The notes beneath the pieces are model-generated. The model made no database searches. It was not told where the DNA came from and worked only from the letters and a program-made list of their open reading frames with translations. A program made the translations under genes and the position numbers. Positions 30,921 to 39,267 of a DNA stretch of 64,000 nucleotides are shown here, one piece after another. Source of the stretch: Nitrososphaerota archaeon. GTDB lineage: Archaea > Thermoproteota > Nitrososphaeria > Nitrososphaerales > Gagatemarchaeaceae. The stretch is from positions 1-64,000 of the forward strand of contig JAGWHE010000002.1 in assembly GCA_028866945.1 (NCBI GenBank), written 5' to 3'. The stretch's first letter is position 1; each line of letters opens with the position of its first letter.

Positions 30921-32051
30921 CTAGCCGCCAGAGGACCTGACGATCTTCACGCCCCGCTTCGAGTGCTCTGAGATCAGCTTGTCCACTGCCTTTCCCGAGA
31001 CGGCGATTTCAGGTGGGACGACCCCCTTGCCTCCAATTGCTCCTGCCCCCACCCTCTGGGCGACGATCGAGGCAGTGTACCCCGTCGTCTTCCCCATGGA
31101 CGTCACTCCGTTCTTCTCGTCGTACCTGTCTACCATTTCGTATACGACCCGCCCCCGCTTCCCCTTGGCTATCACCCGCATCACCGTTATGTCGTGCGGA
31201 TCCCCTTCGGAGAGCATCTTCCCGAGCACCTCCCAGGAGACCTCCAGGGGAGACACCTCCACTCCTCCCACGCGCACCTTCTCCCTCGAAAAGAACCCCG
31301 ACTCCATCAGGACGTTCATCTTCTCCGCGTGTCCCGGGTATCTCAGTGTGATCTCGTCCAACGTCTTCATCCCCTTCATGGTGTACACCAGGCTCGCGAG
31401 CCCATCCGTCGCGAACCCCTCCAGCCGGCCGATGGGCGCCGGGAAGTCGTAGGCCTCCACGGTGGAGAACGGCCTGACCTTGACCATCTTCCCGTTCCTG
31501 ACGACCCGGGCGTCTTCGATGTACTCCCTCAGCAGCCCCACTATCGAGAACACGAGCTTGTAGTCGAACGGAGGCCTGGGGTGCTCCGGTATTCCACCTA
31601 CCAGGATATGCCCCTCGTCCCCTCCCCCGAGCTCGCCCAGGGCGTGGGTGAGCAGTATACCGCCGAGCCCGGGCGCGACCCCGCACCCGGGGATCAGCAG
31701 CGCCCCCGACTTCCTTGCTGCCGCGTCCAGCTCCATCTGCTCGTCCTCGAAGGCGATGTTCACCATCTTGGCTCCGGCATCGACTGCAGCCAGGTCTGAG
31801 TGGTGCACTATGCCGTGAGGCAGGGCTGACGCGGCGACGTCGAACCTCTTGAGGAACGCCGCCGCCTTCCCCCTCTCCTTGATGTCGAGCTTCTCCACCG
31901 ACAGCTTCCTCCCCGGGGCCTTCCGCTTCAGCGCGCTCAGCCTCTCTTCGTCGATGTCCGCTACCACGACACCGTCCACGTCCCCCGACTTCGCAAGGTC
32001 CCACCCGATGACCGAGCCCATGAGCCCGGACCCCAGCACCGCGGCTTTCAT
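30921..32051 (-). CDS. Saccharopine dehydrogenase-like oxidoreductase
   Basis: This 376-residue protein begins with a Rossmann motif 'VLGSGLMGSVIGWDLA' and belongs to the saccharopine dehydrogenase / carboxynorspermidine synthase / lysine 6-dehydrogenase superfamily. 'PGCGVAPGLGGILLTHALGEL' and 'RYPGHAEKMNVLMESGFF' are typical of the lysine-6-dehydrogenase-like branch. ATG 32051 is preferred to the longer start at 32096 because the Rossmann motif follows directly. It lies after the aldehyde dehydrogenase gene and converges with it. A lysine or polyamine-linked role is likely but not proven. Confidence 0.82.
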   Translation of the reverse strand: MKAAVLGSGLMGSVIGWDLAKSGDVDGVVVADIDEERLSALKRKAPGRKLSVEKLDIKERGKAAAFLKRFDVAASALPHGIVHHSDLAAVDAGAKMVNIAFEDEQMELDAAARKSGALLIPGCGVAPGLGGILLTHALGELGGGDEGHILVGGIPEHPRPPFDYKLVFSIVGLLREYIEDARVVRNGKMVKVRPFSTVEAYDFPAPIGRLEGFATDGLASLVYTMKGMKTLDEITLRYPGHAEKMNVLMESGFFSREKVRVGGVEVSPLEVSWEVLGKMLSEGDPHDITVMRVIAKGKRGRVVYEMVDRYDEKNGVTSMGKTTGYTASIVAQRVGAGAIGGKGVVPPEIAVSGKAVDKLISEHSKRGVKIVRSSGG

Positions 32052-32125
32052 GCCGTCCTCCCTCGCGCCCCGGCTTAATGAACGAACCGAGGACATAAGT
32101 AGGAGAAGCGGTCCGCCCCGATTTC

Positions 32126-32671
32126 ATGGGGCTGAAGGAGTCGCTCGAGGAGCCGGTATCGACCTTCATGACGAAGGGGTTCGTGAAGGTGGAGGCCGAC
32201 GACTCGATCTTCCGGGCGGCCGAGGCCATGGTCAGGCTCGGTGCGACGGAGGCCATAGTCATGAAAGAGGGCTCGCCTGTGGGGATCATCACGGAGCGCG
32301 ACATCCTGTACAAGGTCGTGGCTGCCGGGCTCTCTCCTCAGCAGGTGAAAGCCAAGGAGGTCATGAGCACCCCCCTTCAGACCGTGGATGAGTCGGTGAA
32401 GGCCCAGGAGGCCATCTCGAAGATGTCGAAGCTCGGCCTGAGGAGGCTGGTGGTCACCAAAGGTGGGGACCCCGTCGGCATGATAACGCAGAAGGCGGTC
32501 GTTGCCGGCCCCCGCGGGGAGCACATCGTCCTGCCGGAGCTTGCGTCGCCGAAGAGCTTCGCGTGCCCCTACTGCGACGCGACCATGAAGACGAGAGAGG
32601 AGCTCTCGAAGCACATAGACCAGGTCCACCTGGGTCCGGGACTGCTCGAGGGCGACAGGTCGAAGTGGTAG
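32126..32671 (+). CDS. CBS-domain pair fused to a C2H2 zinc finger
   Basis: This 181-residue protein has two CBS domains (about residues 10-65 and 75-130), which usually bind adenine nucleotides: 'GSPVGIITERDILYKVV' and 'GDPVGMITQKAVV'. They are followed by a C-terminal C2H2 finger 'CPYCDATMKTREELSKHIDQVH' near residues 151-172. The fusion suggests an energy-sensing regulator that contacts nucleic acid or protein. A CATAAG box near 32092 precedes ATG 32126 by about 33 bases. It is divergent from the saccharopine-dehydrogenase-like gene. Confidence 0.85.
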   Translation: MGLKESLEEPVSTFMTKGFVKVEADDSIFRAAEAMVRLGATEAIVMKEGSPVGIITERDILYKVVAAGLSPQQVKAKEVMSTPLQTVDESVKAQEAISKMSKLGLRRLVVTKGGDPVGMITQKAVVAGPRGEHIVLPELASPKSFACPYCDATMKTREELSKHIDQVHLGPGLLEGDRSKW

Positions 32672-32672
32672 C

Positions 32673-34031
32673 CTAGGACGCTGCGAATATCTCTATCGTC
32701 TCTGCTATCCAGAGGATCCCTTTCCTGAGATTCTCCAGTTTCAGATGCTCGTTGGGGGCGTGTATCCCGCCGTCGATGGATGACACCCCGATGTCCACCG
32801 AAGGCACGTTGTACCTCCTCGTGAACAGGTACAGGGGCCCTGTCCCGGCGGACCCGAGCTCGATGGTGGGCTCCGTGCCGTAGGTCTTGGCGGCAGCCTT
32901 GATCGCCGCCTGGGCGAAGGGGTGCTTGTAGGAGGTCCTCGCCGCCGGCTCCATGCTTTCGAGGTGCATCTCGACGTCCTTGAACCCGTTATCGTCCAGG
33001 TGCTTCCTCAGTTTCTTCAGCAGGTCGTCCGGGTCCTGCTCCGGCACCAGCCGGAAGTCTATCCTAACGTGAATCTCCTTCGGAAGCACTGTCTTTGACC
33101 CGGGCCCTGTGTAGCCCGCCCAGATGCCTGCGATGTTGCCCGTCGGCCTCTGGATCAGGGCCTTCTTCGCCAGGTCGTCTCCCATGTCGCCCAGGAACTT
33201 CTCCGCCCCATAGGACTCCTTGTACCCGGCGCCGTCGAAAGGCATCGCCTGGAGGACCCCGAGCTCGTCCTCGGCGAGGTTGGTGACGCCATCGTACCAC
33301 CCTGGGACCAGTATCCGCTCGTTCTCGTCCTTCAGGATGTTCAGGAGGCGCACCATCCTCCACGACGCGCTCGGCAGTATCGCCGCCAGGCTGCTGTGCG
33401 CGTCCTGGGACAAGGACTTCAGTATGAACTCCACGTAGATCATCCCCTTGACCCCCAGGGTGACAATGGGGGCGCCCTTCGTGTCGACGGTCCCGAACTC
33501 CCAGATGACCGCGTCTGCCTTGAACAGGTCCGGGTACTTCGAGATGTAGTCTCCGAGGTGGACGCTCCCGGTCTCCTCTTCCCCCTCGAAGCAGAACTTC
33601 ACGTTGCAGGGAAGGTCCCCGTCAGCCTTGAGGAACGACTCCACTATCTTGAGCCTCGACACCAGCTCCCCCTTGTCGTCCGAGACCCCCCTGCCGTAGA
33701 TCGCTCCGTCCCTGATCTCCGGCTTGAACGGCGGGGACTTCCAGAGCTCCAGAGGCTCCTCGGGCTGGACGTCGTAGTGGTTGTAGAACATCACGGTCTT
33801 CCCCCCCTTCTTCGACTTCAGCTCCCCGTAGATGAGCGGCGGCGCTCCTTCCATCTTCAGCACCTTGGTGGACGCCCCCGTCTCCCTGAGCATCTTCTCC
33901 ACGAGGACCGCGCATTCCTCGACCCCCTCGTTCCTCGCCGACACGCTGCGCTGGGAGGCGAGCTTGATGACTTCTTTCGCAAAGCCGTTCAAGTTGTCCG
34001 CGACATACTTCTCGAACTTCTGTGAAACCAT
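32673..34031 (-). CDS. M20-family metallopeptidase
   Basis: This zinc-dependent peptidase or deacylase (M20/M28/M40 clan) has 452 residues. The metal ligands are visible in 'VMFYNHYDVQP' (His), 'GRGVSDDKGELVSR' (bridging Asp), and 'FEGEEETGS' (catalytic and ligand Glu). A lid/dimerisation domain occupies the middle. It resembles CNDP-type dipeptidases. ATG 34031 gives the usual N-terminus 'MVSQKFEKYVADNLNGFAKEV'. The longer frame (to 34214) overlaps the divergent YHS gene and is rejected. It converges with the CBS-zinc finger gene, with 1 base between them. Confidence 0.9.
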   Translation of the reverse strand: MVSQKFEKYVADNLNGFAKEVIKLASQRSVSARNEGVEECAVLVEKMLRETGASTKVLKMEGAPPLIYGELKSKKGGKTVMFYNHYDVQPEEPLELWKSPPFKPEIRDGAIYGRGVSDDKGELVSRLKIVESFLKADGDLPCNVKFCFEGEEETGSVHLGDYISKYPDLFKADAVIWEFGTVDTKGAPIVTLGVKGMIYVEFILKSLSQDAHSSLAAILPSASWRMVRLLNILKDENERILVPGWYDGVTNLAEDELGVLQAMPFDGAGYKESYGAEKFLGDMGDDLAKKALIQRPTGNIAGIWAGYTGPGSKTVLPKEIHVRIDFRLVPEQDPDDLLKKLRKHLDDNGFKDVEMHLESMEPAARTSYKHPFAQAAIKAAAKTYGTEPTIELGSAGTGPLYLFTRRYNVPSVDIGVSSIDGGIHAPNEHLKLENLRKGILWIAETIEIFAAS

Positions 34032-34137
34032 CTCTCTCAGAAATCCACCTTCTGCCCGGTTCCCGGCCGAGATAAACGTTGAAGGCGTCTCGGCCAAGAA
34101 GGGAACGTCTAAATCGCAGGGGCTCCCATCGCCCTGC

Positions 34138-34290
34138 ATGCAAAAGGACCCGGTCTGCGGTATGATGGTGGACGACAAGAAGGCCAAGCTCACCTCGGAG
34201 CACGACGGCGCCACGTTCTACTTCTGCTCACCGGGGTGCAAGAGCGCCTTCGACAGGGACCCCCACAGGTACGGCCACGCTCACCCCTAG
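34138..34290 (+). CDS. Small YHS-domain protein
   Basis: This 50-residue protein consists of a single YHS domain: 'DPVCGMMVDDKKAK', a Tyr/Phe-rich strand 'ATFYFCSPGCKSAF' with C30 and C34, and a His-rich tail. YHS domains occur in heavy-metal-linked proteins and are thought to bind metal through these cysteines. The ATG at 34138 is the only sensible start. It stands alone, divergent from the peptidase gene. Confidence 0.82.
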   Translation: MQKDPVCGMMVDDKKAKLTSEHDGATFYFCSPGCKSAFDRDPHRYGHAHP

Positions 34291-34354
34291 GGCTCCTTTT
34301 CCAGACCTGAGAATCAGCATCAATCCTTAAAGCGACTTTGCCGGCGCGGCCGCA

Positions 34355-35821
34355 GTGCCCTTGAAGTCGAGCCACGTCGTCTCGGTGGGCGTCACGAATG
34401 CCCAGTCGTGCCCGGGGGGCGGGGCGTCACGCCGGCTCCTCCACGAGCAGGTCGAAAGAGCACAAATAGCCGGGAAGGGCCGGGACTCTTCCTTGGTCAA
34501 GAGGCCTAAGGAGGACTTCTCAAGGAAGGCGCTGGCCTACTCGAAGTTCTACGGAGGGAAGGTCGGCTTCTCGCCCAAGGTGCCCGTGAGGTCCCTGGAC
34601 GACTTCTCCATCTGGTACACCCCGGGCGTCGCGGCGGTGTCGAAGGCGATTGAGGCCAACCCGGAGCTGTCCTTCGAATACACCGGAAGGTGGAACACCA
34701 TAGCGGTGGTCAGCGACGGCACGAGGGTGCTGGGCCTGGGGAACATCGGCCCCGAGGGGGCTCTCCCGGTCATGGAAGGGAAGGCGCTGATCTACAACTA
34801 TCTCGGAGGGGTGAACGCGATCCCGCTCCCCGTGAAGGTCGGGAGCCAAGAAGAGCTCATCTCGTTCGTCAGGGCGCTCGAGCCTTCTCTCGGCGGGGTG
34901 AACCTCGAGGACATCGAGTCCCCGAAGTGCTTCGAGGTCCTGGACCGGCTCAGGTCTGAGATGAACATCCCGGTGTGGCACGACGACCAGCAGGGGACTG
35001 CGGGGGTCACCCTGGCCGCACTCTACAACGCGCTGGAGCTCACGGGGCGCAAGCTTAGGGGCTCCAAGGTCGTGCTCTTCGGTGCCGGCGCGGCGAACGT
35101 GGCGGCGGAGCGGCTCCTGGTGAAGGCGGGCGCCGACCCAAAGGACCTGATCGTGGTGGACTCCAAGGGGATCCTCCACCCTGAGAGGGAGGACATCGAC
35201 CAGCTCATGCTCAAGAACAAGTGGAAGTACGAGATCGCCATCCACACCAACGGGGACAGGGTGACCGGGGAGCTGAAGGACGCCCTCAAAGGCGCGGACG
35301 CCCTGGTCGCGGCCGCGGGCCAGGGGCCCGAGATGATCAAGCCCGACCAGATCGCGGTGATGAACAGGAGGGCGATCACCTTCTTCCTCGCCAACCCGGT
35401 GCCAGAGATGCTCCCCGACGCCGCCCGGGCCGGTGGCGCCGAGATCATCGCCACGGGAAGGTCCGACTACCCCAACCAGGTGAACAACAGCCTGCTCTTC
35501 CCCGCAATCTTCAGGGGCGCCCTCGACGTCAGGGCGAAGACGATAACCGACTCCATGGTGATCGAAGCCGCCAAGGAGCTGGCAGCCTTCGCCAGGGACA
35601 AGGGCATCAGTGACCGCTACATCCTCCCGACCATGGTCCAGTGGGAGGTCTTTCCGCGGATCGCTGCGAAGGTGGGCCAGGCCGCCATCAGGGAGCGGGT
35701 CGCCAGGAAGAGGCTCTCTGCCGCGGGGTCGCTCGACGCCGCCATGTCGATGATCGAGCATTCTAGGAAGGTGATGCGCACGCTGAGGAGGAGCGGAGTG
35801 ATACTTGACCCGCCAGAATAG
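34355..35821 (+). CDS. Malic enzyme (NAD(P)-dependent malate dehydrogenase, decarboxylating)
   Basis: This enzyme makes pyruvate and CO2 from malate. The conserved parts are 'WYTPGVAAVSKAIEANPELSFEYTGRWNTIAVVSDGTRVLGLGNIG', the catalytic-lysine region 'LPVKVGS', 'NIPVWHDDQQGTAGVTLAALYNAL', and an NAD(P) motif 'VVLFGAGAANVAAERLL'. From GTG 34355 it has 488 residues. TTG 34493 gives 442 residues, closer to other archaeal malic enzymes, and has its own AAATAG-type box about 30 bases upstream. The first 46 residues therefore may not be translated. With PPDK and POR it forms the pyruvate node of this window. Confidence 0.92.
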   Translation: MPLKSSHVVSVGVTNAQSCPGGGASRRLLHEQVERAQIAGKGRDSSLVKRPKEDFSRKALAYSKFYGGKVGFSPKVPVRSLDDFSIWYTPGVAAVSKAIEANPELSFEYTGRWNTIAVVSDGTRVLGLGNIGPEGALPVMEGKALIYNYLGGVNAIPLPVKVGSQEELISFVRALEPSLGGVNLEDIESPKCFEVLDRLRSEMNIPVWHDDQQGTAGVTLAALYNALELTGRKLRGSKVVLFGAGAANVAAERLLVKAGADPKDLIVVDSKGILHPEREDIDQLMLKNKWKYEIAIHTNGDRVTGELKDALKGADALVAAAGQGPEMIKPDQIAVMNRRAITFFLANPVPEMLPDAARAGGAEIIATGRSDYPNQVNNSLLFPAIFRGALDVRAKTITDSMVIEAAKELAAFARDKGISDRYILPTMVQWEVFPRIAAKVGQAAIRERVARKRLSAAGSLDAAMSMIEHSRKVMRTLRRSGVILDPPE

Positions 35822-35855
35822 GCGTAAATCGGGAGGAGCCGGAGCCGGCGAGGGG

Positions 35856-36323
35856 ATGCCGATGCAGATCCGACACGCGAAGAAGGAGGAGCTCGCAGCA
35901 GCGGCTGACCTCATAGTCCGGACAAAGCGGCTGAACAACGAGTTCGACCCCCTGTTCGCGGTCGTGGGGGACGCCAAGCCACGCGCCGAGAGGTACGTGC
36001 TGAACACCATGGCCGCCCCAGACAAGCTGCTCCTCGTCGCGGCAGAGGGCTCCAAGGTCGTCGGTGTCCTCAGGGCTGAGATCCGAGAGAGGACGTTCTA
36101 CGAGCCGCACATGGAGGGGTTCATCTCCGACTTCTACATCCTCCCCGAGTTCAGGAGGAAGGCCCTGGGGAACGAGATGCTGGAGCACGCTTCAGCGGAG
36201 CTCAAGAAGATGGGGGCCGAGTTCATAGTCGCCGACGTCCCCGCCCAGAACGAGATCGCCAACCGCTTCTACGTGAAGCGCGGGTTCAGGGCCCTCACGA
36301 GCCTCTTCGGCAGAGCGCCCTAG
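35856..36323 (+). CDS. GNAT-family N-acetyltransferase
   Basis: This protein of about 155 residues has a GNAT fold: 'IRHAKKEELAAAADLIVRTKRLN' at the start, 'LLVAAEGSKVVGVLRAEIRERTF', then 'ISDFYILPEFRRKALGNEMLEHA' with the acetyl-CoA loop altered from the usual R-x-x-G-x-G/A to RRKALGN. It ends in 'VPAQNEIANRFYVKRGFRAL'. ATG 35856 follows a GGCGAGGGG stretch; a longer start at 35805 is possible. Its stop overlaps that of a small converging gene by a few bases. The substrate is unknown. Confidence 0.8.
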   Translation: MPMQIRHAKKEELAAAADLIVRTKRLNNEFDPLFAVVGDAKPRAERYVLNTMAAPDKLLLVAAEGSKVVGVLRAEIRERTFYEPHMEGFISDFYILPEFRRKALGNEMLEHASAELKKMGAEFIVADVPAQNEIANRFYVKRGFRALTSLFGRAP

Positions 36324-36472
36324 TAGTCTAGAAGGGTCCCCAGCTTCGGCTCGTCGGAGGCTCCGAGGAGCATCCCGCACCTGTAGCAGACGAGGTTGTC
36401 CCCCGACCGTACCGGCACGTGCTCCTGCGTCCTGAGGCAGTAGGTCTCTTCGGGGATCGCACTCAGAAGCAT
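36320..36472 (-). CDS. 50-residue putative zinc-ribbon protein
   Basis: This small gene reads MLLSAIPEETYCLRTQEHVP, then a segment with CYRCG, and ends LGTLLDY. The cysteines C12, C29 and C32 plus H18 could bind one zinc in a ribbon. A clear TTATATA box on the minus strand (near 36496-36502) lies about 27 bases before the ATG at 36472, the spacing of leaderless archaeal genes. I do not recognise a family. It converges on the acetyltransferase gene and overlaps its stop codon. Confidence 0.6.
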   Translation of the reverse strand: MLLSAIPEETYCLRTQEHVPVRSGDNLVCYRCGMLLGASDEPKLGTLLDY

Positions 36473-36539
36473 TTGCGGCCTCGGCCCCGCTTCGGTATAT
36501 AACCTTCGGCGGGTTCGACACTTCGATTCGTCGTTTGAC

Positions 36540-37283
36540 TTAGTATTTCCTCGTGACTATCCCTTTCAGGGACCCGGAGCCGTTCACCTCCACGACCGTC
36601 TCAAAGGACCTCGGGTCCTCTACCGCCAGCCCCCCGCTGACCTCCCACTCCCTGAACGACGCATCCTCTGTCAGCTCGGCCCTCAGCTTGTGGCTTGAAG
36701 TGAGCGCAAATGTCCTCGTCTTCCCGGTGTAGTCCTTTCCGTCCACGATGACCCGCAGGAGGCCCGGGTCCTGGCTCTCCACAGTCACCGGGCGGGTGTA
36801 CCGCCCGTAAAGCCTCGCCATGACGTAGCCGAACAGCGCCGACCAGGCTATCAGGAACGCGTCGGTGACGAGGGTGGTCTCGTAGTTGAAGGCGTATCCA
36901 TAGGGAAGACCGACGACGAGGAAGCTGACCAGCACCATGACCGCGGCCAGGACCTCTGCCTTCGTGACGGCGTTCTGTCCCGGGAGCCTCTCGTACCAGA
37001 TCCCGAAGAGGGCAGCCCAGAATAGTACGACGAAGAAGATCGCGAAGGCCATGAACGGCACGAAGAGAGAGAACTGCGACGAGTAGCAGAGCTCGAGGGC
37101 GGTGCCGTTGATCGCCGAGCCGGTCACCCCGCAGGCGATGGCGAACTCCTGGGGCTGCGCGATGTAGGCAAGCACATCGGCCTTGAAGGCGACGAGCACG
37201 GCCACCGCGAAGGCCGAAAGCCCGCCCGCATAGAGGATCCCTGAAAGAGTCCCTGCCTTTACTCCGGCGAAGAAAGAGCCCAA
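36540..37283 (-). CDS. Membrane protein of unknown function
   Basis: This 247-residue protein has four or five predicted membrane segments in its first 165 residues (near 12-32, 73-95, 110-130 and 140-158). A soluble C-terminal beta-rich domain follows (about residues 166-247; 'LLRVIVDGKDYTGKTRTFALTSSHKLRAELTEDASFREWEVSGGL'). That domain looks like a small Ig-like or carbohydrate-binding sandwich. It is not a family I recognise. The peroxiredoxin gene ends 10 bases upstream of its start on the same strand, so the two may share a transcript. Confidence 0.65.
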   Translation of the reverse strand: MGSFFAGVKAGTLSGILYAGGLSAFAVAVLVAFKADVLAYIAQPQEFAIACGVTGSAINGTALELCYSSQFSLFVPFMAFAIFFVVLFWAALFGIWYERLPGQNAVTKAEVLAAVMVLVSFLVVGLPYGYAFNYETTLVTDAFLIAWSALFGYVMARLYGRYTRPVTVESQDPGLLRVIVDGKDYTGKTRTFALTSSHKLRAELTEDASFREWEVSGGLAVEDPRSFETVVEVNGSGSLKGIVTRKY

Positions 37284-37293
37284 GCCGGAGTTC

Positions 37294-37770
37294 CTATGAC
37301 TTCAGGGCAGCCAGGACTTCGACCTCGTGCCCCCTGGGAGACACTTTCCTGAATATCTTCTTGACTTTGCCGTCCTCGCCGATCACGAAGGTCGACCTCT
37401 CTGTCCCCATGTACTTCCTGCCATAGTTCATCTTCTCCTTCCAGGTGTCGTAAAGTGCGTGCGCCTCGAGGTCCTCGTCGCTCAGGAGGGTGAAGTTGAG
37501 CGAATACTTGTCGATGAACTTCGCGTGCGAGTCGAGAGAGTCCTTGCTCACTCCGAGGACGACGGCGTCGAGCTTGTCGAACTTCGGGAGGTTGTCCCTG
37601 AATGAGCAAGCTTCGAGCGTGCACCCCGCTGAGTCGTCCTTGGGGTAGAAGTACAGTACCACCTGCTTCCCCTTCAGCGAGCTCAGCCGGACCGGCTTCC
37701 CGGATGACGACGGAAGCTCGAAGTCAGGGGCCCTGTCCCCTGCGGCAAGCTCCTTGCGCTTGGAGGGCAA
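37294..37770 (-). CDS. Peroxiredoxin, BCP/PrxQ type
   Basis: This thiol peroxidase of 158 residues has the peroxidatic cysteine in 'YPKDDSAGCTLEACSFRD' and a second cysteine five residues on, the atypical two-Cys PrxQ/BCP arrangement. 'APDFELPSSSGKPVRLSSLKGKQVVLYFYP' precedes it. TTG 37770 is chosen because the AT-rich element at 37794-37806 sits about 27 bases upstream on this strand. The longer frame reaching 38025 crosses into the divergent gene and is rejected. It fits defence against peroxide in an organism that has both oxygenases and oxygen-sensitive iron-sulfur enzymes. Confidence 0.9.
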   Translation of the reverse strand: MPSKRKELAAGDRAPDFELPSSSGKPVRLSSLKGKQVVLYFYPKDDSAGCTLEACSFRDNLPKFDKLDAVVLGVSKDSLDSHAKFIDKYSLNFTLLSDEDLEAHALYDTWKEKMNYGRKYMGTERSTFVIGEDGKVKKIFRKVSPRGHEVEVLAALKS

Positions 37771-37834
37771 CGGAGAGTTCCCGAACGGCCTGCAAAAAAA
37801 GTTAATGATTGCACCCGGGAGTCGCCCTCCGCCC

Positions 37835-38680
37835 TTGATCGTCGACGTCCACGTGCATCCATGGACGCGGGTATTCATGAAAAAGAACGGCCCCATAGTG
37901 AAGGCATGCGACTTTTTCAAGCTAGACATGGACAAGCTGCCGACGTCCACGGACCAGATCCTCGACGAAATGGACGAGGCGGGGGTAGACAAGGCCGTGA
38001 TCTTGGGCCAGGACACCAGCGCCACGAAGAGCCCTGCCTTCAGGAACTACACCCTCAAGAACGACGATGTCGCGAAGATCGCCTCCAGGTCGAAGGACCG
38101 CCTCATCCCGTTCGCCGGGGTCGACCCCAACGCCGGAAGGGCTGCGGTCCGGGAGCTGAAGCGGGCCGTGGCATCGCTGGGGATGAGGGGGCTGAAGGTG
38201 CACAGCAGCGCCAGCTCGGTGTACCTCAACGACAGGAAGCTGATGTTCCCCATCTACGAGTTCTGCCAGGACGCCGGGATCCCTGTCCTCTTCCACACAG
38301 GTACTACGGGGCTGGGGGACACAGAGATCAGGTACAGCAAGCCGGAGCTCGTCGACGAAGTCTGCCAGAGCTTCCCTGACCTCAGGGTGGTGATGGCCCA
38401 CTTCGGGTGGCCCTGGCCGGAGGTGACGGTCGCCATAGCCCTGAGGAGTCCCAACGTTTTCATCGACGTTTCCGGGTGGAAACCGAGGTACCTCCCCACC
38501 AGCATAATGCCCTACCTGAATGGCAACCTCCAGGACAGGTTCCTCTTCGGGACCGACTACCCGATGCTGAGGCAGAAGGAGTGGATGGACGACTTCCGGC
38601 AGAACCTCGCCCCCAAGCTCAAGCCCGGGGTCTCAGACAAGCTCCTCGGCGGAAACGCGATGAAGATGTTGCGGCTCTAG
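37835..38680 (+). CDS. Amidohydrolase-2 family metal-dependent hydrolase/decarboxylase
   Basis: This TIM-barrel enzyme of about 281 residues has the HxH motif in 'IVDVHVHPW' at its N-terminus. A metal or substrate His is in 'IPVLFHTGTTGLG', another in 'VVMAHFGWPWPE', and the catalytic Asp in 'FLFGTDYPM'. This is the ACMSD/amidohydrolase-2 branch, many members of which decarboxylate or hydrolyse aromatic-pathway intermediates. TTG 37835 is preferred given the AT-rich element at 37794-37806 shared with the divergent peroxiredoxin gene; ATG 37805 is possible. A link to aromatic catabolism is only suggestive. Confidence 0.8.
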   Translation: MIVDVHVHPWTRVFMKKNGPIVKACDFFKLDMDKLPTSTDQILDEMDEAGVDKAVILGQDTSATKSPAFRNYTLKNDDVAKIASRSKDRLIPFAGVDPNAGRAAVRELKRAVASLGMRGLKVHSSASSVYLNDRKLMFPIYEFCQDAGIPVLFHTGTTGLGDTEIRYSKPELVDEVCQSFPDLRVVMAHFGWPWPEVTVAIALRSPNVFIDVSGWKPRYLPTSIMPYLNGNLQDRFLFGTDYPMLRQKEWMDDFRQNLAPKLKPGVSDKLLGGNAMKMLRL

Positions 38681-39027
38681 GGCTGTATCAGCTGGATCTT
38701 CAGGGACCTGCGACCGTTGTAGCCTTCGTTCGGCTTGTGCCAGAACGAGACGTCCGCTTCTCCGTACCGCCAGCAGAGCATCACGCTCTCACCATACCTC
38801 TCCGCAGGGAAATCCACCAGGCCGTAGTCGAGGTCCTTCACTTCGACCCCTAGGTCTTCCAGCTCGGCTATCTTCCTGGTCATGTCTTCGACGAGGGCGT
38901 CGAGCTGGGCTGCCCTTTCCACCACCTCGGCCGTCTTGAACCCCAGCAGGTTGTACTTCTCTATCTCATTGTGGAGCTTCGCCACCACCTTCTTGCGCTC
39001 GATGAGTTCCTTCACCTTCGGCTTCAC
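38677..39027 (-). CDS. DUF2203-type small protein
   Basis: This protein of at least 116 residues matches the DUF2203 pattern. A charged helical N-terminal part is followed by 'VEDMTRKIAELEDLGVEVKDLDYGLVDFPAERYGESVMLCWRYGEADVSFWHKPNEGYNGRR'. The family normally begins with a motif like 'LFTPQEASKLLPDV', and exactly that is encoded just upstream (39028-39069) in the same frame. No ATG, GTG or TTG precedes it before the in-frame stop, so the true start may be non-standard and lie near 39070-39090. The GTG at 39027 is the first normal start. Function unknown. Confidence 0.75.
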   Translation of the reverse strand: MKPKVKELIERKKVVAKLHNEIEKYNLLGFKTAEVVERAAQLDALVEDMTRKIAELEDLGVEVKDLDYGLVDFPAERYGESVMLCWRYGEADVSFWHKPNEGYNGRRSLKIQLIQP

Positions 39028-39267
39028 GTCAGGGAGGAGCTTGGAGGCTTCCTGCGGCGTGAACAGATGAGTGTCCTGCTTGTCGATTGTCGTTTTTTGA
39101 CTCGCCTCTCAGTTTGTCCGTGCACTCCATAAGAAACTTCTGACTGGAAATCCCATGACCAAACATACCAATTCGGTTGACCCAAAGAGTCACCATGCAA
39201 GCGGCGGGAGGCCGCGACCCAAGGGGCCCTGTTAGCGTTATTAGTTCGCGGCCGGGGCGGACGCCTG

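Noticed and set aside
34032-34214. Upstream extension of the M20 peptidase
   Set aside because: It overlaps the divergent YHS gene and is not conserved; ATG 34031 gives the family N-terminus.
39070-39267. A possible non-coding RNA in the 200-base gap before the adenosyltransferase gene
   Set aside because: No stable fold or known motif was recognised beyond a weak ACCAATTCGGT palindrome; it is best read as two promoters.
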